Shown here: piece after piece, positions 7,978 through 16,322 of the stretch
Layout: every line of letters starts with the position of its first letter
Numbering within the stretch: position 1 is the stretch's first letter
Source of the DNA: Rickettsiales bacterium
Lineage (GTDB): Bacteria > Pseudomonadota > Alphaproteobacteria > Rickettsiales > SXRF01
Reading direction: 5' to 3'
Assembly: GCA_005792635.1 (NCBI GenBank)
Contig: SXRF01000107.1
Location: forward strand, 1 to 44,943
Length of the DNA: 44,943 nucleotides
Translations under genes and position numbers: made by a program
The notes under the pieces: generated by a model
What the model was told of the DNA's origin: nothing
Seen by the model: only the letters and a program-made list of their open reading frames with translations
Databases searched by the model: none

Positions 7978-8859
7978 GGCGCAGTTTAAGCCGTTTCCAC
8001 CGTTTTGCGAAAGTGAATAAGTAACAGGGTTTGCAGAATTATTATTATTGTCGTAACAGGTGGTGGATGATGCAGGGATTGCAGAACCACTAGGCATTGT
8101 AGTGGAGTTTGCGGCATCTGCATCAGCATTTGAAAAATACATATTTCCAGTTATTGATGATATGGTTGTAACATTTCCTGAAATTGGCAATCCATCATCA
8201 ACTTTTGAATCAATATTATATGCAGCATTAACGGCAATTCCTGTCGTCCCATAATTCTGTACATTAGAATCAGAATAATTATGCATTTCTGTAACCCTTG
8301 ATATGCTAAAAAAATTATTATTTTTATATCTATAGTTGCTGCTAGCAGCCCAATTATTATCAGCATTTAGAACATATACAAACAACCCACCTTCTATCTT
8401 AGCTTTGGGATAATATTGACTAATTATCGCTAAATCAGTGGTAGTAGCAGCCACATAACCAGCTGGTGTTGCGGTGGAAAAATTCCCATCAATTAAACCA
8501 GCAACACTTAAATCAACCCAAAATTGTTGTGGTTCACCAGATTGGACATGACCTAGTTTATATCCACCACAACAGAACCCTTGTAAGATTCCATTACCAT
8601 CACCTTGTCCATCTGCACTTCCCCTTGCCGCAAAACCAAAAGCACTCGCCGTCGGGTCGGGAATATCTCCTGGTAAATAGCCATATTTAAGCTTAAAAGT
8701 ATTAACGGCAGTGTTGTATTTCTCAATTTGGGATATTTGGCTGCGGATTTCCGCAGCGGCGATTAAATCCTTGCCCACCAACACACCGCCAACCAGCAAA
8801 CCGATTATGACAAGGACAATCGAAAGTTCAATTAGCGTGAAGCCAGATTTTTTAAGCAT
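7957..8859 (-). CDS. Type IV pilin-like protein B
   Basis: 300 aa from the start MLKKSG, chosen because AGGAAG lies five bases upstream; an ATG 18 bases further up has no such site. The leader is only six residues, followed by FTLIELSIVLVIIGLLVGG with Glu at +5. The rest follows the same plan as pilin A: KYGYLPGDIP, FWVDLSVAGLIDG near residue 115, YNIDSKVDDGLPISG near 220, and two C-terminal Cys with 24 residues between them, ending CALSFKFQ. The start overlaps the last codons of pstC by 8 bases, so translation is coupled to pstC: a pilin gene has become part of the phosphate transporter operon. A toxin-antitoxin pair follows directly. Confidence 0.87.
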   Translation of the reverse strand: MLKKSGFTLIELSIVLVIIGLLVGGVLVGKDLIAAAEIRSQISQIEKYNTAVNTFKLKYGYLPGDIPDPTASAFGFAARGSADGQGDGNGILQGFCCGGYKLGHVQSGEPQQFWVDLSVAGLIDGNFSTATPAGYVAATTTDLAIISQYYPKAKIEGGLFVYVLNADNNWAASSNYRYKNNNFFSISRVTEMHNYSDSNVQNYGTTGIAVNAAYNIDSKVDDGLPISGNVTTISSITGNMYFSNADADAANSTTMPSGSAIPASSTTCYDNNNNSANPVTYSLSQNGGNGLNCALSFKFQ

Positions 8860-9814
8860 ATTTCTTCCTATAGCCATTCACGATTTTAAGAGCCACAACA
8901 TTCAGGGCGAGGGTGATGAAAAAGAGAGTAATCCCCAGCGCGAAAGCCGCCATGGTTTTTGGGCTGTCAAATTCCTGATCCCCCACTAATAATGCGACTA
9001 TTTGCACAGTGACCGTCGTCACCGCTTGCAGGGGATTGGCGGTTAAATTCGCGCTCATGCCCGCCGCCATCACCACAATCATGGTTTCGCCAATGGCGCG
9101 GGAAACGGCGAGCAGCACTGCGCCCATAATCCCCGGAAGTGCGGCGGGCAGAACGACTTGTTTAATGGTTTCTGATTTGGTTGCGCCCAGCGCATACGCG
9201 CCATCGCGCAGGTAGCGAGGTATTGCGGTGATAATATCGTCCGATAGTGAGGAAATAAACGGTATAATCATCACCCCCATCACCAAACCCGCCGCCAGTG
9301 CGCTTTCCGACGCCACATCCAGCCCAATAGACGCACCCGCCGAACGCAGAAACGGCGAAAGAAAAACAATCGCAAAATAGCCATAAACCACAGTGGGTAT
9401 ACCCGCCAGAATTTCCAGCGCGGGCTTTAGCAGGTTGCGCGTTGATTTTTTGGCATATTCTGAAAGGTAAATCGCCGAAAACAAGCCAATAGGAATGGCA
9501 ACCAGCATAGCAACCAGCGTAATTAGCAGCGTGCCAAGGAATAGCGGAACTGCGCCAAATGCGCCGCTACTGCCCGCTTGATCCGCCCGCAACGACATCT
9601 GCGGACTCCACTGCAAGCCAAACAAAAAATCGGACAGTGGCACAATGCGGAAAAAGCGCACAGCCTCCAGCAAAACCGAAAAAACAATGGCAGTAGTAAT
9701 CAGGATAGAAGTCGCCGCCGCCAACAGCAAAAGCCCGCGCACCAAAGCATTCAGAAACTTTACGCTTACTGGCAACGGCTGGTCTTTTAGCGATTTTATG
9801 GCGTTTGCGCCCAT
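8852..9814 (-). CDS. pstC: Phosphate ABC transporter permease PstC
   Basis: 320 aa with about six membrane helices (the first near residues 25-50). The core permease signature is DGAYALGATKSETIKQVVLP followed by AVSRAIGETMIVVMAAG. PstC pairs with PstA to form the phosphate channel. Its length matches the short PstC form, not the roughly 450-residue form of many alphaproteobacteria. An in-frame stop lies two codons upstream of the ATG, so no longer N-terminus is encoded in this frame. A small lipoprotein gene ends 10 bp upstream on the same strand. The downstream pilin overlaps it. Confidence 0.94.
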   Translation of the reverse strand: MGANAIKSLKDQPLPVSVKFLNALVRGLLLLAAATSILITTAIVFSVLLEAVRFFRIVPLSDFLFGLQWSPQMSLRADQAGSSGAFGAVPLFLGTLLITLVAMLVAIPIGLFSAIYLSEYAKKSTRNLLKPALEILAGIPTVVYGYFAIVFLSPFLRSAGASIGLDVASESALAAGLVMGVMIIPFISSLSDDIITAIPRYLRDGAYALGATKSETIKQVVLPAALPGIMGAVLLAVSRAIGETMIVVMAAGMSANLTANPLQAVTTVTVQIVALLVGDQEFDSPKTMAAFALGITLFFITLALNVVALKIVNGYRKKYA

Positions 9815-9824
9815 GGTTTAAGCT

Positions 9825-9962
9825 TTACGCGCTGGTATTAACGGCTCTGCGCTCGCAAGGGCTGCCTTCCGCGCCAACACACGGGCTTTTAAGGTCAGGC
9901 TGTGGTCTTGAGCAGGCGGTTAGTGCCATGAATAGGGAAATAACCAAAAATAATTTAGGCAT
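9825..9962 (-). CDS. Small Cys-rich lipoprotein (DUF2706-like)
   Basis: 45 aa gene with GGAG six bases upstream of its ATG. The N-terminus MPKLFLVISLFMALTAC is a lipoprotein signal with Cys 17 as lipidation site. The short mature peptide contains LKSPCVGAEGSPCERRAVN. This LKSPCV...PC-R--VN pattern recalls the tiny lipoproteins of unknown function described in rickettsiae (DUF2706), from memory and not checked. It is only 10 bp upstream of pstC in the same direction and probably heads the pstC operon. The signal peptide, ribosome binding site and tight spacing support a real gene despite its size. Confidence 0.75.
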   Translation of the reverse strand: MPKLFLVISLFMALTACSRPQPDLKSPCVGAEGSPCERRAVNTSA

Positions 9963-10047
9963 AAAAGCTCCATCTTGCAATTTTACTCTAGCATATTAAC
10001 AAAAATAATAGTATCAGCAACAGATATTAGATAGGTTTTTTGCCTGT

Positions 10048-10076
10048 TTGTCATGCTGAATAACCAAGCGTAAAAT
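10048..10076 (+). promoter_or_regulatory. Promoter of infA
   Basis: TTGTCA (10048-10053), a 17-bp spacer and TAAAAT (10071-10076), 11 bp before the infA ATG. The leader would be very short but contains AAAGGA as ribosome binding site. Confidence 0.55.
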
Positions 10077-10087
10077 AAAAGGATACT

Positions 10088-10306
10088 ATGTCAAAAGAAG
10101 AGCTACTAGAATTTACTGGTCATGTGACTGAATTATTGCCCAACGCCACCTTCCGCGTGACGCTGGAAAATGGGCATATGGTGATTGCCCATACCTCTGG
10201 CAAAATGCGTAAAAACCGCATCCGCGTTCTGGCTGGTGATAAGGTTATTGTAGAAATGACGCCTTATGATCTTACCAAGGGGCGTATCAAATTCCGTGAG
10301 AAATAA
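10088..10306 (+). CDS. infA: Translation initiation factor IF-1
   Basis: 72 aa, exact size for bacterial IF-1, an S1/OB-fold protein that binds the ribosomal A site during initiation. The sequence is nearly canonical: [40 protein letters not shown] and [13 protein letters not shown]. The start has AAAGGA upstream and a near-consensus promoter. A palindromic repeat pair (10336-10400) follows, which may end transcription before maf. Confidence 0.98.
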   Translation: MSKEELLEFTGHVTELLPNATFRVTLENGHMVIAHTSGKMRKNRIRVLAGDKVIVEMTPYDLTKGRIKFREK

Positions 10307-10335
10307 TTTTTATGCCAAGCAAAAATCCTTTCAGT

Positions 10336-10400
10336 TGTCACCCCGCTTTCATAGCGGGGTCTGGTTTTTTTACAGATCCCGCAACAAGTGCGGGATGACA
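10336..10400. repeat. Paired-hairpin dispersed repeat (TGTCA...TGACA)
   Basis: Two small hairpins, ACCCCGC/GCGGGGT (10340-10360) and ATCCCGC/GCGGGAT (10376-10396), bounded by TGTCA and TGACA. Same design as 4038-4227 and 27337-27405. It fills the infA-maf gap. Confidence 0.75.
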
Positions 10401-10426
10401 GTCTGTGGATTATGTGGCTATGTAAC

Positions 10427-10987
10427 ATGAGTAATTTAATCCTTGCTTCCTCATCGTCTCGCCGCCTTGCATTGCTCGCGCAGGTGGGTATTACGCCAAG
10501 TAAAATCCACGCGAGCGATATTGACGAAACACCTCGCAAAGACGAACTTCCACCGATATATGCGGCGCGGATGGCACGCGAAAAAGCCCATGTAGCTGCC
10601 ACAATTTACCCAGATGATATTATCCTCGCTGCCGACACGGTGGTTGCTTGCGGACGGCGGATTCTGCCCAAGGCGGAGGACGCGACAACCGCGGAAAAAT
10701 GCTTGCGATTACTAGCTGGACGCAGACACAGAGTCTACACCGCTGTTTGCATAATAAAATCTGGCAGAGAATATGAAGCAACCGCCATCACCCACCTACG
10801 CATGAACCGCCTGAGCGATAAACAAATCGCGGATTATATCGCGGGCAACGAATGGCATGGGAAGGCGGGCGGCTATGCCATCCAAGGCAGCGCGGAAGCC
10901 TTTATTCCGTGGATTTCTGGCTCATATTCCAATGTCGTCGGCTTGCCACTCGCGGAAACATGTAAGTTGTTGGAACGAATAAACTAA
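10427..10987 (+). CDS. maf: Maf-like nucleotide pyrophosphatase
   Basis: 186 aa from the start MSNLILASSSSRR; an ATG 39 bases upstream would begin inside the palindromic repeat and add a non-family leader. Maf signatures are present: LASSSSRRLALLAQVG at the N-terminus, ILAADTVVACG near residue 66 with the catalytic-loop Asp, and GKAGGYAIQGSAEAFI near 145. Maf proteins hydrolyse nucleoside triphosphates including non-canonical or methylated bases, and are linked to septum control. The order infA-maf is common in alphaproteobacteria. The 3' end overlaps the convergent metH-like gene by 4 bp. Confidence 0.92.
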   Translation: MSNLILASSSSRRLALLAQVGITPSKIHASDIDETPRKDELPPIYAARMAREKAHVAATIYPDDIILAADTVVACGRRILPKAEDATTAEKCLRLLAGRRHRVYTAVCIIKSGREYEATAITHLRMNRLSDKQIADYIAGNEWHGKAGGYAIQGSAEAFIPWISGSYSNVVGLPLAETCKLLERIN

Positions 10988-12822
10988 GCCACCATCTCCA
11001 GCGGGCTTCGGCGGTCAAAAATCAAGTCTTCCGCCGCTTCCACCTCGTGTTTCGGGATTTTGTGCAGGGGCATGATTTTGGATACATGGATGATTGCGCC
11101 TGTCATTCCGCGCTTTTGTGCGTGGTCAAGATACACCGAATTCAACACATGGCGGGCGGCGGGGTTTAAGCCAAAGGAAATGTTGGATAAGCCCAAAATA
11201 ATCTGCACTTCGGGCAGTTCCTTTGAAATTCGCTCTATCGCTTCCAGCGTCCATAAACCCAGTTTTCTATCGTCTTCGTTGCCTGTGCAAATGGTGAATG
11301 TCAGCGGGTCAATCAGCAAATCCGCTGGGGGCAGCCCGTGTTTATTGCAACAGAAATCATATAAACGGTGCGCGATTTCAAGCTTTCTATCCACAGTTTT
11401 CGCCATGCCCTGTTCGTCAATGGTCAGCGCAATCATCGCCGCACCATATTTTTTGGCAAGTTCCATGCGCTTGCGGGCTGGCTCTTCGCCGTCTTCAAAA
11501 TTCAGCGAATTGATAATCGCCTTCCCGCCATAAAGTTTTAGCGATGCTTCCAGCACAATCAGCTCGGTAGAATCCAAAACCAGCGGCGCGGTGATGCTGC
11601 CACGCAGGCGGGTTATCATCTCGCTCATATCGCGCACCTCGTCGCGCCCGACAAAGGCTGTGCAGATGTCCAGAGTATGCGACATTTCGCGCACCTGTTC
11701 CTTCGCCATATCCACGCAGGTTTCCCAGTCCTCATTTTCCTGCGCTACGCGGAATTTCTTTGAGCCATTAGCGTTGCAGCGTTCACCGATGGAAAGAATG
11801 GCGTTTTCTTGGCGCAACTCCACATTGGAAAATAAGGAAGCCACGGCTGGCGTGAAATAATGTTTGCGAAGCACTGGTGCAGGGCGCGGTTTTCCAGCTT
11901 CTTGGCGAGCGAGCATAGCGTTTATCGCTGCGATATGGGTTTCGTTTGTGCCACAACAGCCACCGACTATGTTTATGCCGTCTTCCTTCAAAAACCGTTC
12001 CAGCCACTTCGCCATTTCGTCTGGCGAAAGCGGAAAATGCACCTTTCCACAATGCAGCTCAGGCAAGCCAGCATTAGGCAAAACCGAGATTTTCTTCGGC
12101 CAATTTTGCGAGAGATAACGAATATGCTCCGCCATTTCCTGCGGCCCCATCGCGCAGTTTAAGCCCATAACATCAACATCCAGCGCATTGATGATGGTCG
12201 TCGCCGCCGCAATATCCGTCCCCACCAACATCGTGCCTGTGGTTTCCACCGTCACCTGCACCATAATCGGCAGGTGAATTCCAGTCGTCGCGAAGGCTAT
12301 TTTGGCAGCATTGACGGCAGCTTTTATTTGCAAAACATCCTGCGCGGTTTCCACGAGGATGGCATCAGCAGCACCAGCAATCAAGCCCTCCATCTGCGGA
12401 ATGAAAGAAGCCTCCAGCTCGTCATAACCAATATGCCCGAGGCTGGGCAGCTTCGTTCCCGGCCCGACTGAGCCGACCACAAAACGCTTGCGCCCATCAT
12501 GCGCAAATTCGGCAATCGCTTCATGCGCCAGCTCGCAAGCGCGTTTGTTGATTTCAATGGTTTTTTTGGAAAGTCCAAACTCGCCTAGGGTCAACGCCGA
12601 GCCGCCAAAAGTGTTGGTTTCAACCGCGTCTGCGCCTGCCAAAAAATATTTTTTATGTACATCGCGAATAAAATCCGCCCGCGAGAGATTGAGGATTTCC
12701 GAGCAGTTTTCCTGCCCCCAGTAATCCTCCTCTACCTTCAGATCCGCACCTTGTATCTGCGTTCCCATCGCGCCATCAAGCAGCAACACATTATTTTCTA
12801 TAAATTCTAGGAAGTTGGTCAT
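10984..12822 (-). CDS. metH: MetH-like protein: homocysteine and pterin domains only
   Basis: 612 aa covering the first two modules of cobalamin-dependent methionine synthase. Residues 1-320 form the homocysteine S-methyltransferase barrel with zinc Cys ligands in GLNCAMGP (about 222) and GGCCGT (about 289-290). Residues about 340-600 form the methyltetrahydrofolate-binding barrel (LSIGERCNANGSKKFR; LVLDSTELIVLEASLKLYGG; NISFGLNPAARHVLNS). The protein stops at DLIFDRR...LEMVA, where full-length MetH (about 1200 aa) continues into the cap, B12 and AdoMet-reactivation modules. The next gene downstream is maf on the other strand, so there is no remnant. The B12 part must be encoded elsewhere if the enzyme works as a split MetH. 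Confidence 0.9.
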   Translation of the reverse strand: MTNFLEFIENNVLLLDGAMGTQIQGADLKVEEDYWGQENCSEILNLSRADFIRDVHKKYFLAGADAVETNTFGGSALTLGEFGLSKKTIEINKRACELAHEAIAEFAHDGRKRFVVGSVGPGTKLPSLGHIGYDELEASFIPQMEGLIAGAADAILVETAQDVLQIKAAVNAAKIAFATTGIHLPIMVQVTVETTGTMLVGTDIAAATTIINALDVDVMGLNCAMGPQEMAEHIRYLSQNWPKKISVLPNAGLPELHCGKVHFPLSPDEMAKWLERFLKEDGINIVGGCCGTNETHIAAINAMLARQEAGKPRPAPVLRKHYFTPAVASLFSNVELRQENAILSIGERCNANGSKKFRVAQENEDWETCVDMAKEQVREMSHTLDICTAFVGRDEVRDMSEMITRLRGSITAPLVLDSTELIVLEASLKLYGGKAIINSLNFEDGEEPARKRMELAKKYGAAMIALTIDEQGMAKTVDRKLEIAHRLYDFCCNKHGLPPADLLIDPLTFTICTGNEDDRKLGLWTLEAIERISKELPEVQIILGLSNISFGLNPAARHVLNSVYLDHAQKRGMTGAIIHVSKIMPLHKIPKHEVEAAEDLIFDRRSPLEMVA

Positions 12823-12839
12823 GTTTTCATTTCTGTATT

Positions 12840-13697
12840 TTATTTTGTATGTAGGCTACTATTATCTTGCCCATTTGCAATAATATTTTGCCATAATGCT
12901 TTTTGTTCACCCCATTGCGCTTTAATTTCCTCTGGCATATCAGCATGGGATATTGCAAAATTATCTATCGGCATTTTTTCTATTTCTTTGAATTCTAATT
13001 GTGAAGGGTATTTACCATGCCGCACCTTAAAATTCTTGCAGAATTGTTCGGCTTTTTGAATATGGTATTCAATTTCTTCTACAGACGGCCATTGTACAGA
13101 ATCCAAGTTCTTCCAATATTCTAATCGGTTTTTCAAATGCAATGTTTCCTTTGGAGAATATACAGAACTATGAGTATCATCAAGCCCTGCTTTATTTGCA
13201 ATCAATAAATGTTCTGGGGTCTTTTTTAATTGATTAATGTAAAATTTTGTATCCTCATTATACGGTATTTGTTTCTCTATATTTTTTAATTGATCAATTT
13301 TTTCAAGATCTTTATCTGCATAGTGCTGTAATAACGCTTTAATAAAATCAATTGCAATCTGTGCTGCTGATCTTGCATCATTATTATACACCCAGTGTGC
13401 TAAATTTTTTTCTTTAGACATGGAATTGCAAGTCTTTTGTAGAGCTTTATCAAAAGGTTTTGAGTAATACTCTAAAAAAATCTGATATACTAAAGCGATT
13501 GGTTCTACTTCTATACCATTTATTCGGCTTGCTGGGAGGTTTTTCTTGGCATATTCAAAATCCATAACATGATCTGGTTCAGCCAGTGCTGCCATAATAT
13601 GTGCAACTTCGTGCCATATTGGCTCTCCATAAATATAACCGCCATGCTTACTACGCAGATTTATTGCTTTTTGGACTGTAAGAATGTCATCTTGCAT
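12840..13697 (-). CDS. Unknown protein with HEVAH zincin-like motif
   Basis: 285 aa from an ATG with GAGAG upstream; a TTG 15 bases further up is the alternative. Residues 24-33 contain YGEPIWHEVAHIMAAL, a HExxH motif of the zinc metallopeptidase type, with acidic residues (FEYAKK, GIEVEP) downstream that could supply a third ligand. The rest is helical, charged and not recognised. The gene is AT-rich and sits between metH and an orphan antitoxin in the same orientation (115-bp gap), so it is probably acquired DNA. It could be a protease, a toxin partner of that antitoxin, or the motif may be chance. Function is not assigned. Confidence 0.6.
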   Translation of the reverse strand: MQDDILTVQKAINLRSKHGGYIYGEPIWHEVAHIMAALAEPDHVMDFEYAKKNLPASRINGIEVEPIALVYQIFLEYYSKPFDKALQKTCNSMSKEKNLAHWVYNNDARSAAQIAIDFIKALLQHYADKDLEKIDQLKNIEKQIPYNEDTKFYINQLKKTPEHLLIANKAGLDDTHSSVYSPKETLHLKNRLEYWKNLDSVQWPSVEEIEYHIQKAEQFCKNFKVRHGKYPSQLEFKEIEKMPIDNFAISHADMPEEIKAQWGEQKALWQNIIANGQDNSSLHTK

Positions 13698-13812
13698 AAA
13701 TCTCTCAATCAAATAAATCCGCGTTTGGGTTTGTTTCCAGCAAGGTTAAAGGGAATATCAACCTACAAATAAAGCAGAAAGATTTCTATTGCCAGATATT
13801 ATTCTTTCAATC

Positions 13813-14124
13813 CTAACCTCGTAGGGCAGAACTGTATTTTTCTTCAAGCCTAGAAAAAACATCTTCCGCAGAAATGGAAGAGCCACTTTCTATACCACTG
13901 CGGATTTTGGAGCGTAGTTCTTTAAGTTCTATACCCATTTCTGAAAAACTCTCTTTTGTTTTTTTATGTCCATTAGCAGACGATATTTTTGTGGCTGGCT
14001 TATACTCAAATTCTTTTGCGAATTTATCCAATATAAAATCCTTCAAGGTGCAACCATGCGCGAGGGCTGCCATTTTGATAGCAGTATGTTGTTCAGGCGT
14101 AACCTCTATACTAATCCGACTCAT
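13813..14124 (-). CDS. Orphan antitoxin-like protein, paralogue of 7667-7918
   Basis: 103 aa from MSRISIEVTPEQHTAIKMAA, chosen because AGGAG lies eight bases upstream; a longer frame starting 45 bases upstream lacks this. The first 40 residues match the antitoxin of the YafQ-type pair (SIE-TPEQH-AIK, then KDFILDKFA), while the C-terminal half (GIELKELRSKIRSGIESGSS, then AEDVFSRLEEKY) is longer. No RelE/YafQ-like gene follows; the next gene downstream is the HEVAH protein. Either the toxin was lost or a different partner has replaced it. Confidence 0.72.
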   Translation of the reverse strand: MSRISIEVTPEQHTAIKMAALAHGCTLKDFILDKFAKEFEYKPATKISSANGHKKTKESFSEMGIELKELRSKIRSGIESGSSISAEDVFSRLEEKYSSALRG

Positions 14125-14217
14125 AAAAAAATCTCCTATTGAAATTGATGTACAAATGTACAATAGCACAAATGTACATTTAGCGGAATAGAAAAAGCAG
14201 CTTCAATTAGATTCTGC

Positions 14218-15702
14218 CTATAAACCGCGATGGGCGTTTTGGTGGTGTTGGTGGGCGGTGTGAACCCAAGCATCTGGGATTTCTTGCCTGTTTTCCTGTA
14301 TATCCGCCGCAAGTGTCATGGTTTTTGGCTGGATATATTGACCAAAGGGAATATTTACCTCGCGCCCACCAACCTTGATTCCAAGGAAGAATTTGCCAAA
14401 ACCCGCCTGCATCGGCGCGACATGGAACACTAGCTCGCCGTTTTGTGAAATTTCCTCCAGAGGATGGCAGTGTATATAATCCTTCTGGTCGTTGCTAAAC
14501 GCCACCAGATGCCCAGTCGCGCCCATTATCTCCTCAAACCGCGCTGGTTTGCCGCTGGCATCGGTAACGCGCAAGGTGAGGGTTGAGTTCTCGCCAGCTT
14601 TCAGCGGTGGATCGGCGAAAATGGTCATATTAAAACCATCCGCCGAGGCGGCTTGTGAATGGTGAATTGCTGGCTGGATATGGTAATCGCGCTGGGCGGG
14701 AAGCTGATTTTTCAGCACAAAATGCTCGCCACTTTGCAGCTCAAAATCATGCCACGCACTATAGGAATTTTGCATTTTCGGCGTGAATTTTGCGGTGAAA
14801 AGCCCAGTATTTTTATCATATTTCGGGTGGATATGGTGATAATCGGTGAGCGAATTATCAACAATCATCACATGCAGTTTTTGGGTGTGGGTTTCGCGCA
14901 AATCATCCGCCGATAATTGCCGCCCTTTGCCATCAATCAGGCGAAAAGAAAGCTGGCATTCCTGCCCACTGATGATTGGCGCACAGCTTACCACTTCCAT
15001 GCTCATCGCCGTCGTCACCGTCGCCGCCGCCTGCATATCCGCGTGGTTATGGCTATGTTGTTGCTGTTCGTTTTTATCGAGGAACGCCGCCCCAACCGCC
15101 GATAACGCCGCGCCGCCACAGGTGAAAAAATGGGTGAGTAGCGACCCCATCCCCATAACGCCAGAGGCTGTGCCGTGCATCATGCCCATAGAGCCAAGAG
15201 AGCCAACCAGAAAATTGCTAACCGTGGCGGCATAAGGCGTGAACGCAGCGAGATAGCTTAAGCCCACGCTAATGCCCGTAAGCAAGCTAGGCAGAGCGAT
15301 GAGCATAGAGGTGGCAAGGCAGGTGTATTTTATGATTTTGCCCCATGGAATTTTGCTGTCCGCGTCATAATGTTTCTGGATATAATTACCCAGCAACATG
15401 CCGCCAATACCAATTACGCCAGAAATAGCCGCCGCGCCAAACCCGCCTGCACCAAGCGTTTCGCCAACGAGTGGAATATCTTTCAAAAATTCATTAGCGG
15501 ATAAAGCCAAGCCAGACGGTTCGCAAAAGCCCGCCATCATTACATTATTCACATTTTCGCCCAAGCCGAAAAAATTGCCGATATATGGCGCGGAAACCAC
15601 CGAAGCTGTGCCTATACCGCTGGCGAGCAACAGCTTATGCGTCCATGAATCGCTATGTTCTTCGTGGTTATGTTCGCCACTATGTTGTTCGTTTGTATTC
15701 AT
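14218..15702 (-). CDS. Membrane protein with His-rich, YtkA/FixH-like domains
   Basis: 494 aa. A His-rich N-terminus (SGEHNHEEHSDSW) precedes four or five hydrophobic segments (residues about 25-200), followed by QQQHSHNHADMQ and two beta-sandwich-like periplasmic domains: one with VDNSLTDYHHIHPKYD and one with MGATGHLVAFSNDQKDYIHC followed by HPLE. This two-domain HIHP/HPLE layout resembles secreted proteins found near copper-resistance and heavy-metal genes, so a role in metal handling is a reasonable inference; no direct proof is visible. The tail is again His-rich (HTAHQHHQNAHRG). It overlaps the engB stop by one base, so it is coupled to the yidC-engB operon. Confidence 0.7.
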   Translation of the reverse strand: MNTNEQHSGEHNHEEHSDSWTHKLLLASGIGTASVVSAPYIGNFFGLGENVNNVMMAGFCEPSGLALSANEFLKDIPLVGETLGAGGFGAAAISGVIGIGGMLLGNYIQKHYDADSKIPWGKIIKYTCLATSMLIALPSLLTGISVGLSYLAAFTPYAATVSNFLVGSLGSMGMMHGTASGVMGMGSLLTHFFTCGGAALSAVGAAFLDKNEQQQHSHNHADMQAAATVTTAMSMEVVSCAPIISGQECQLSFRLIDGKGRQLSADDLRETHTQKLHVMIVDNSLTDYHHIHPKYDKNTGLFTAKFTPKMQNSYSAWHDFELQSGEHFVLKNQLPAQRDYHIQPAIHHSQAASADGFNMTIFADPPLKAGENSTLTLRVTDASGKPARFEEIMGATGHLVAFSNDQKDYIHCHPLEEISQNGELVFHVAPMQAGFGKFFLGIKVGGREVNIPFGQYIQPKTMTLAADIQENRQEIPDAWVHTAHQHHQNAHRGL

Positions 15703-16322
15703 TAAGGCAAAGCAAATGCAAATAATTCTTCCTGTAGCTCAGCAATTCCGCGCTTATCCGCTGAGCTAGTGGCGATGATGCGCGGATGGGCGGCGGCGTG
15801 TGGCTTTAGGGCTTCCGCTACTTTTTCCAAAGTTTCCTTTGCCTGCGCCGCGGAGAGTGTGTCCATCTTGGTGAGGATTATTTGATAGTTCACTGCGCTA
15901 TCATCCAGCATATCCATAAACGCGTCATCATGCGGCATAACTCCGCGCCGCGCATCCAGCAGCAAACAAGCCCGCTGCAAGGTTGGGCGACCGCAAAGAT
16001 AGCTGGCAATCAGATTGTCCCACTCGCTTTTTTTAACTTTGGAAACCTTGGCATAGCCATATCCCGGCATATCCACCAGCATGATACGCTCGCCGATAAG
16101 GAAAAAATTCAGCTGCTTAGTCACCCCCGGATTTTGCGAGGTTTTGGCAAGTTTATTCTGCCCAACCAGAGCATTAACAAGGCTGGATTTGCCAACATTA
16201 GAACGACCGATAAAAGCAATTTCAGGCTGGCTGAATTCTGGTAATGAGGCAACGCTCGCCGCCCCCGCCATAAAACGGCAAGGCTGACGGAAAAGAACGG
16301 CGGCTGGTGAAATTTCGGTCAT
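15702..16322 (-). CDS. engB: Ribosome biogenesis GTPase EngB (YsxC/YihA)
   Basis: 206 aa, typical size. G1 is GRSNVGKSSLVNAL, G2 GVTKQ, G3 DMPGYG, G4 TKMD and G5 around ATSSADKRG. EngB is an essential GTPase needed for late assembly of the large ribosomal subunit. The gene overlaps yidC by 4 bp upstream and the His-rich membrane protein by 1 bp downstream. The order rpmH-rnpA-yidD-yidC-engB is characteristic of many alphaproteobacteria. Confidence 0.95.
   Translation of the reverse strand: MTEISPAAVLFRQPCRFMAGAASVASLPEFSQPEIAFIGRSNVGKSSLVNALVGQNKLAKTSQNPGVTKQLNFFLIGERIMLVDMPGYGYAKVSKVKKSEWDNLIASYLCGRPTLQRACLLLDARRGVMPHDDAFMDMLDDSAVNYQIILTKMDTLSAAQAKETLEKVAEALKPHAAAHPRIIATSSADKRGIAELQEELFAFALP

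Noticed and set aside
8860-8877. Upstream ATG of pilin B as start
   Set aside because: It lies deeper within pstC without a ribosome binding site; the inner ATG has AGGAAG at proper spacing and gives a normal six-residue leader.
9815-9962. Frameshifted N-terminal extension of pstC
   Set aside because: The minus-strand sequence reads as a complete small lipoprotein with its own ribosome binding site and stop; pstC has an in-frame stop two codons before its ATG.
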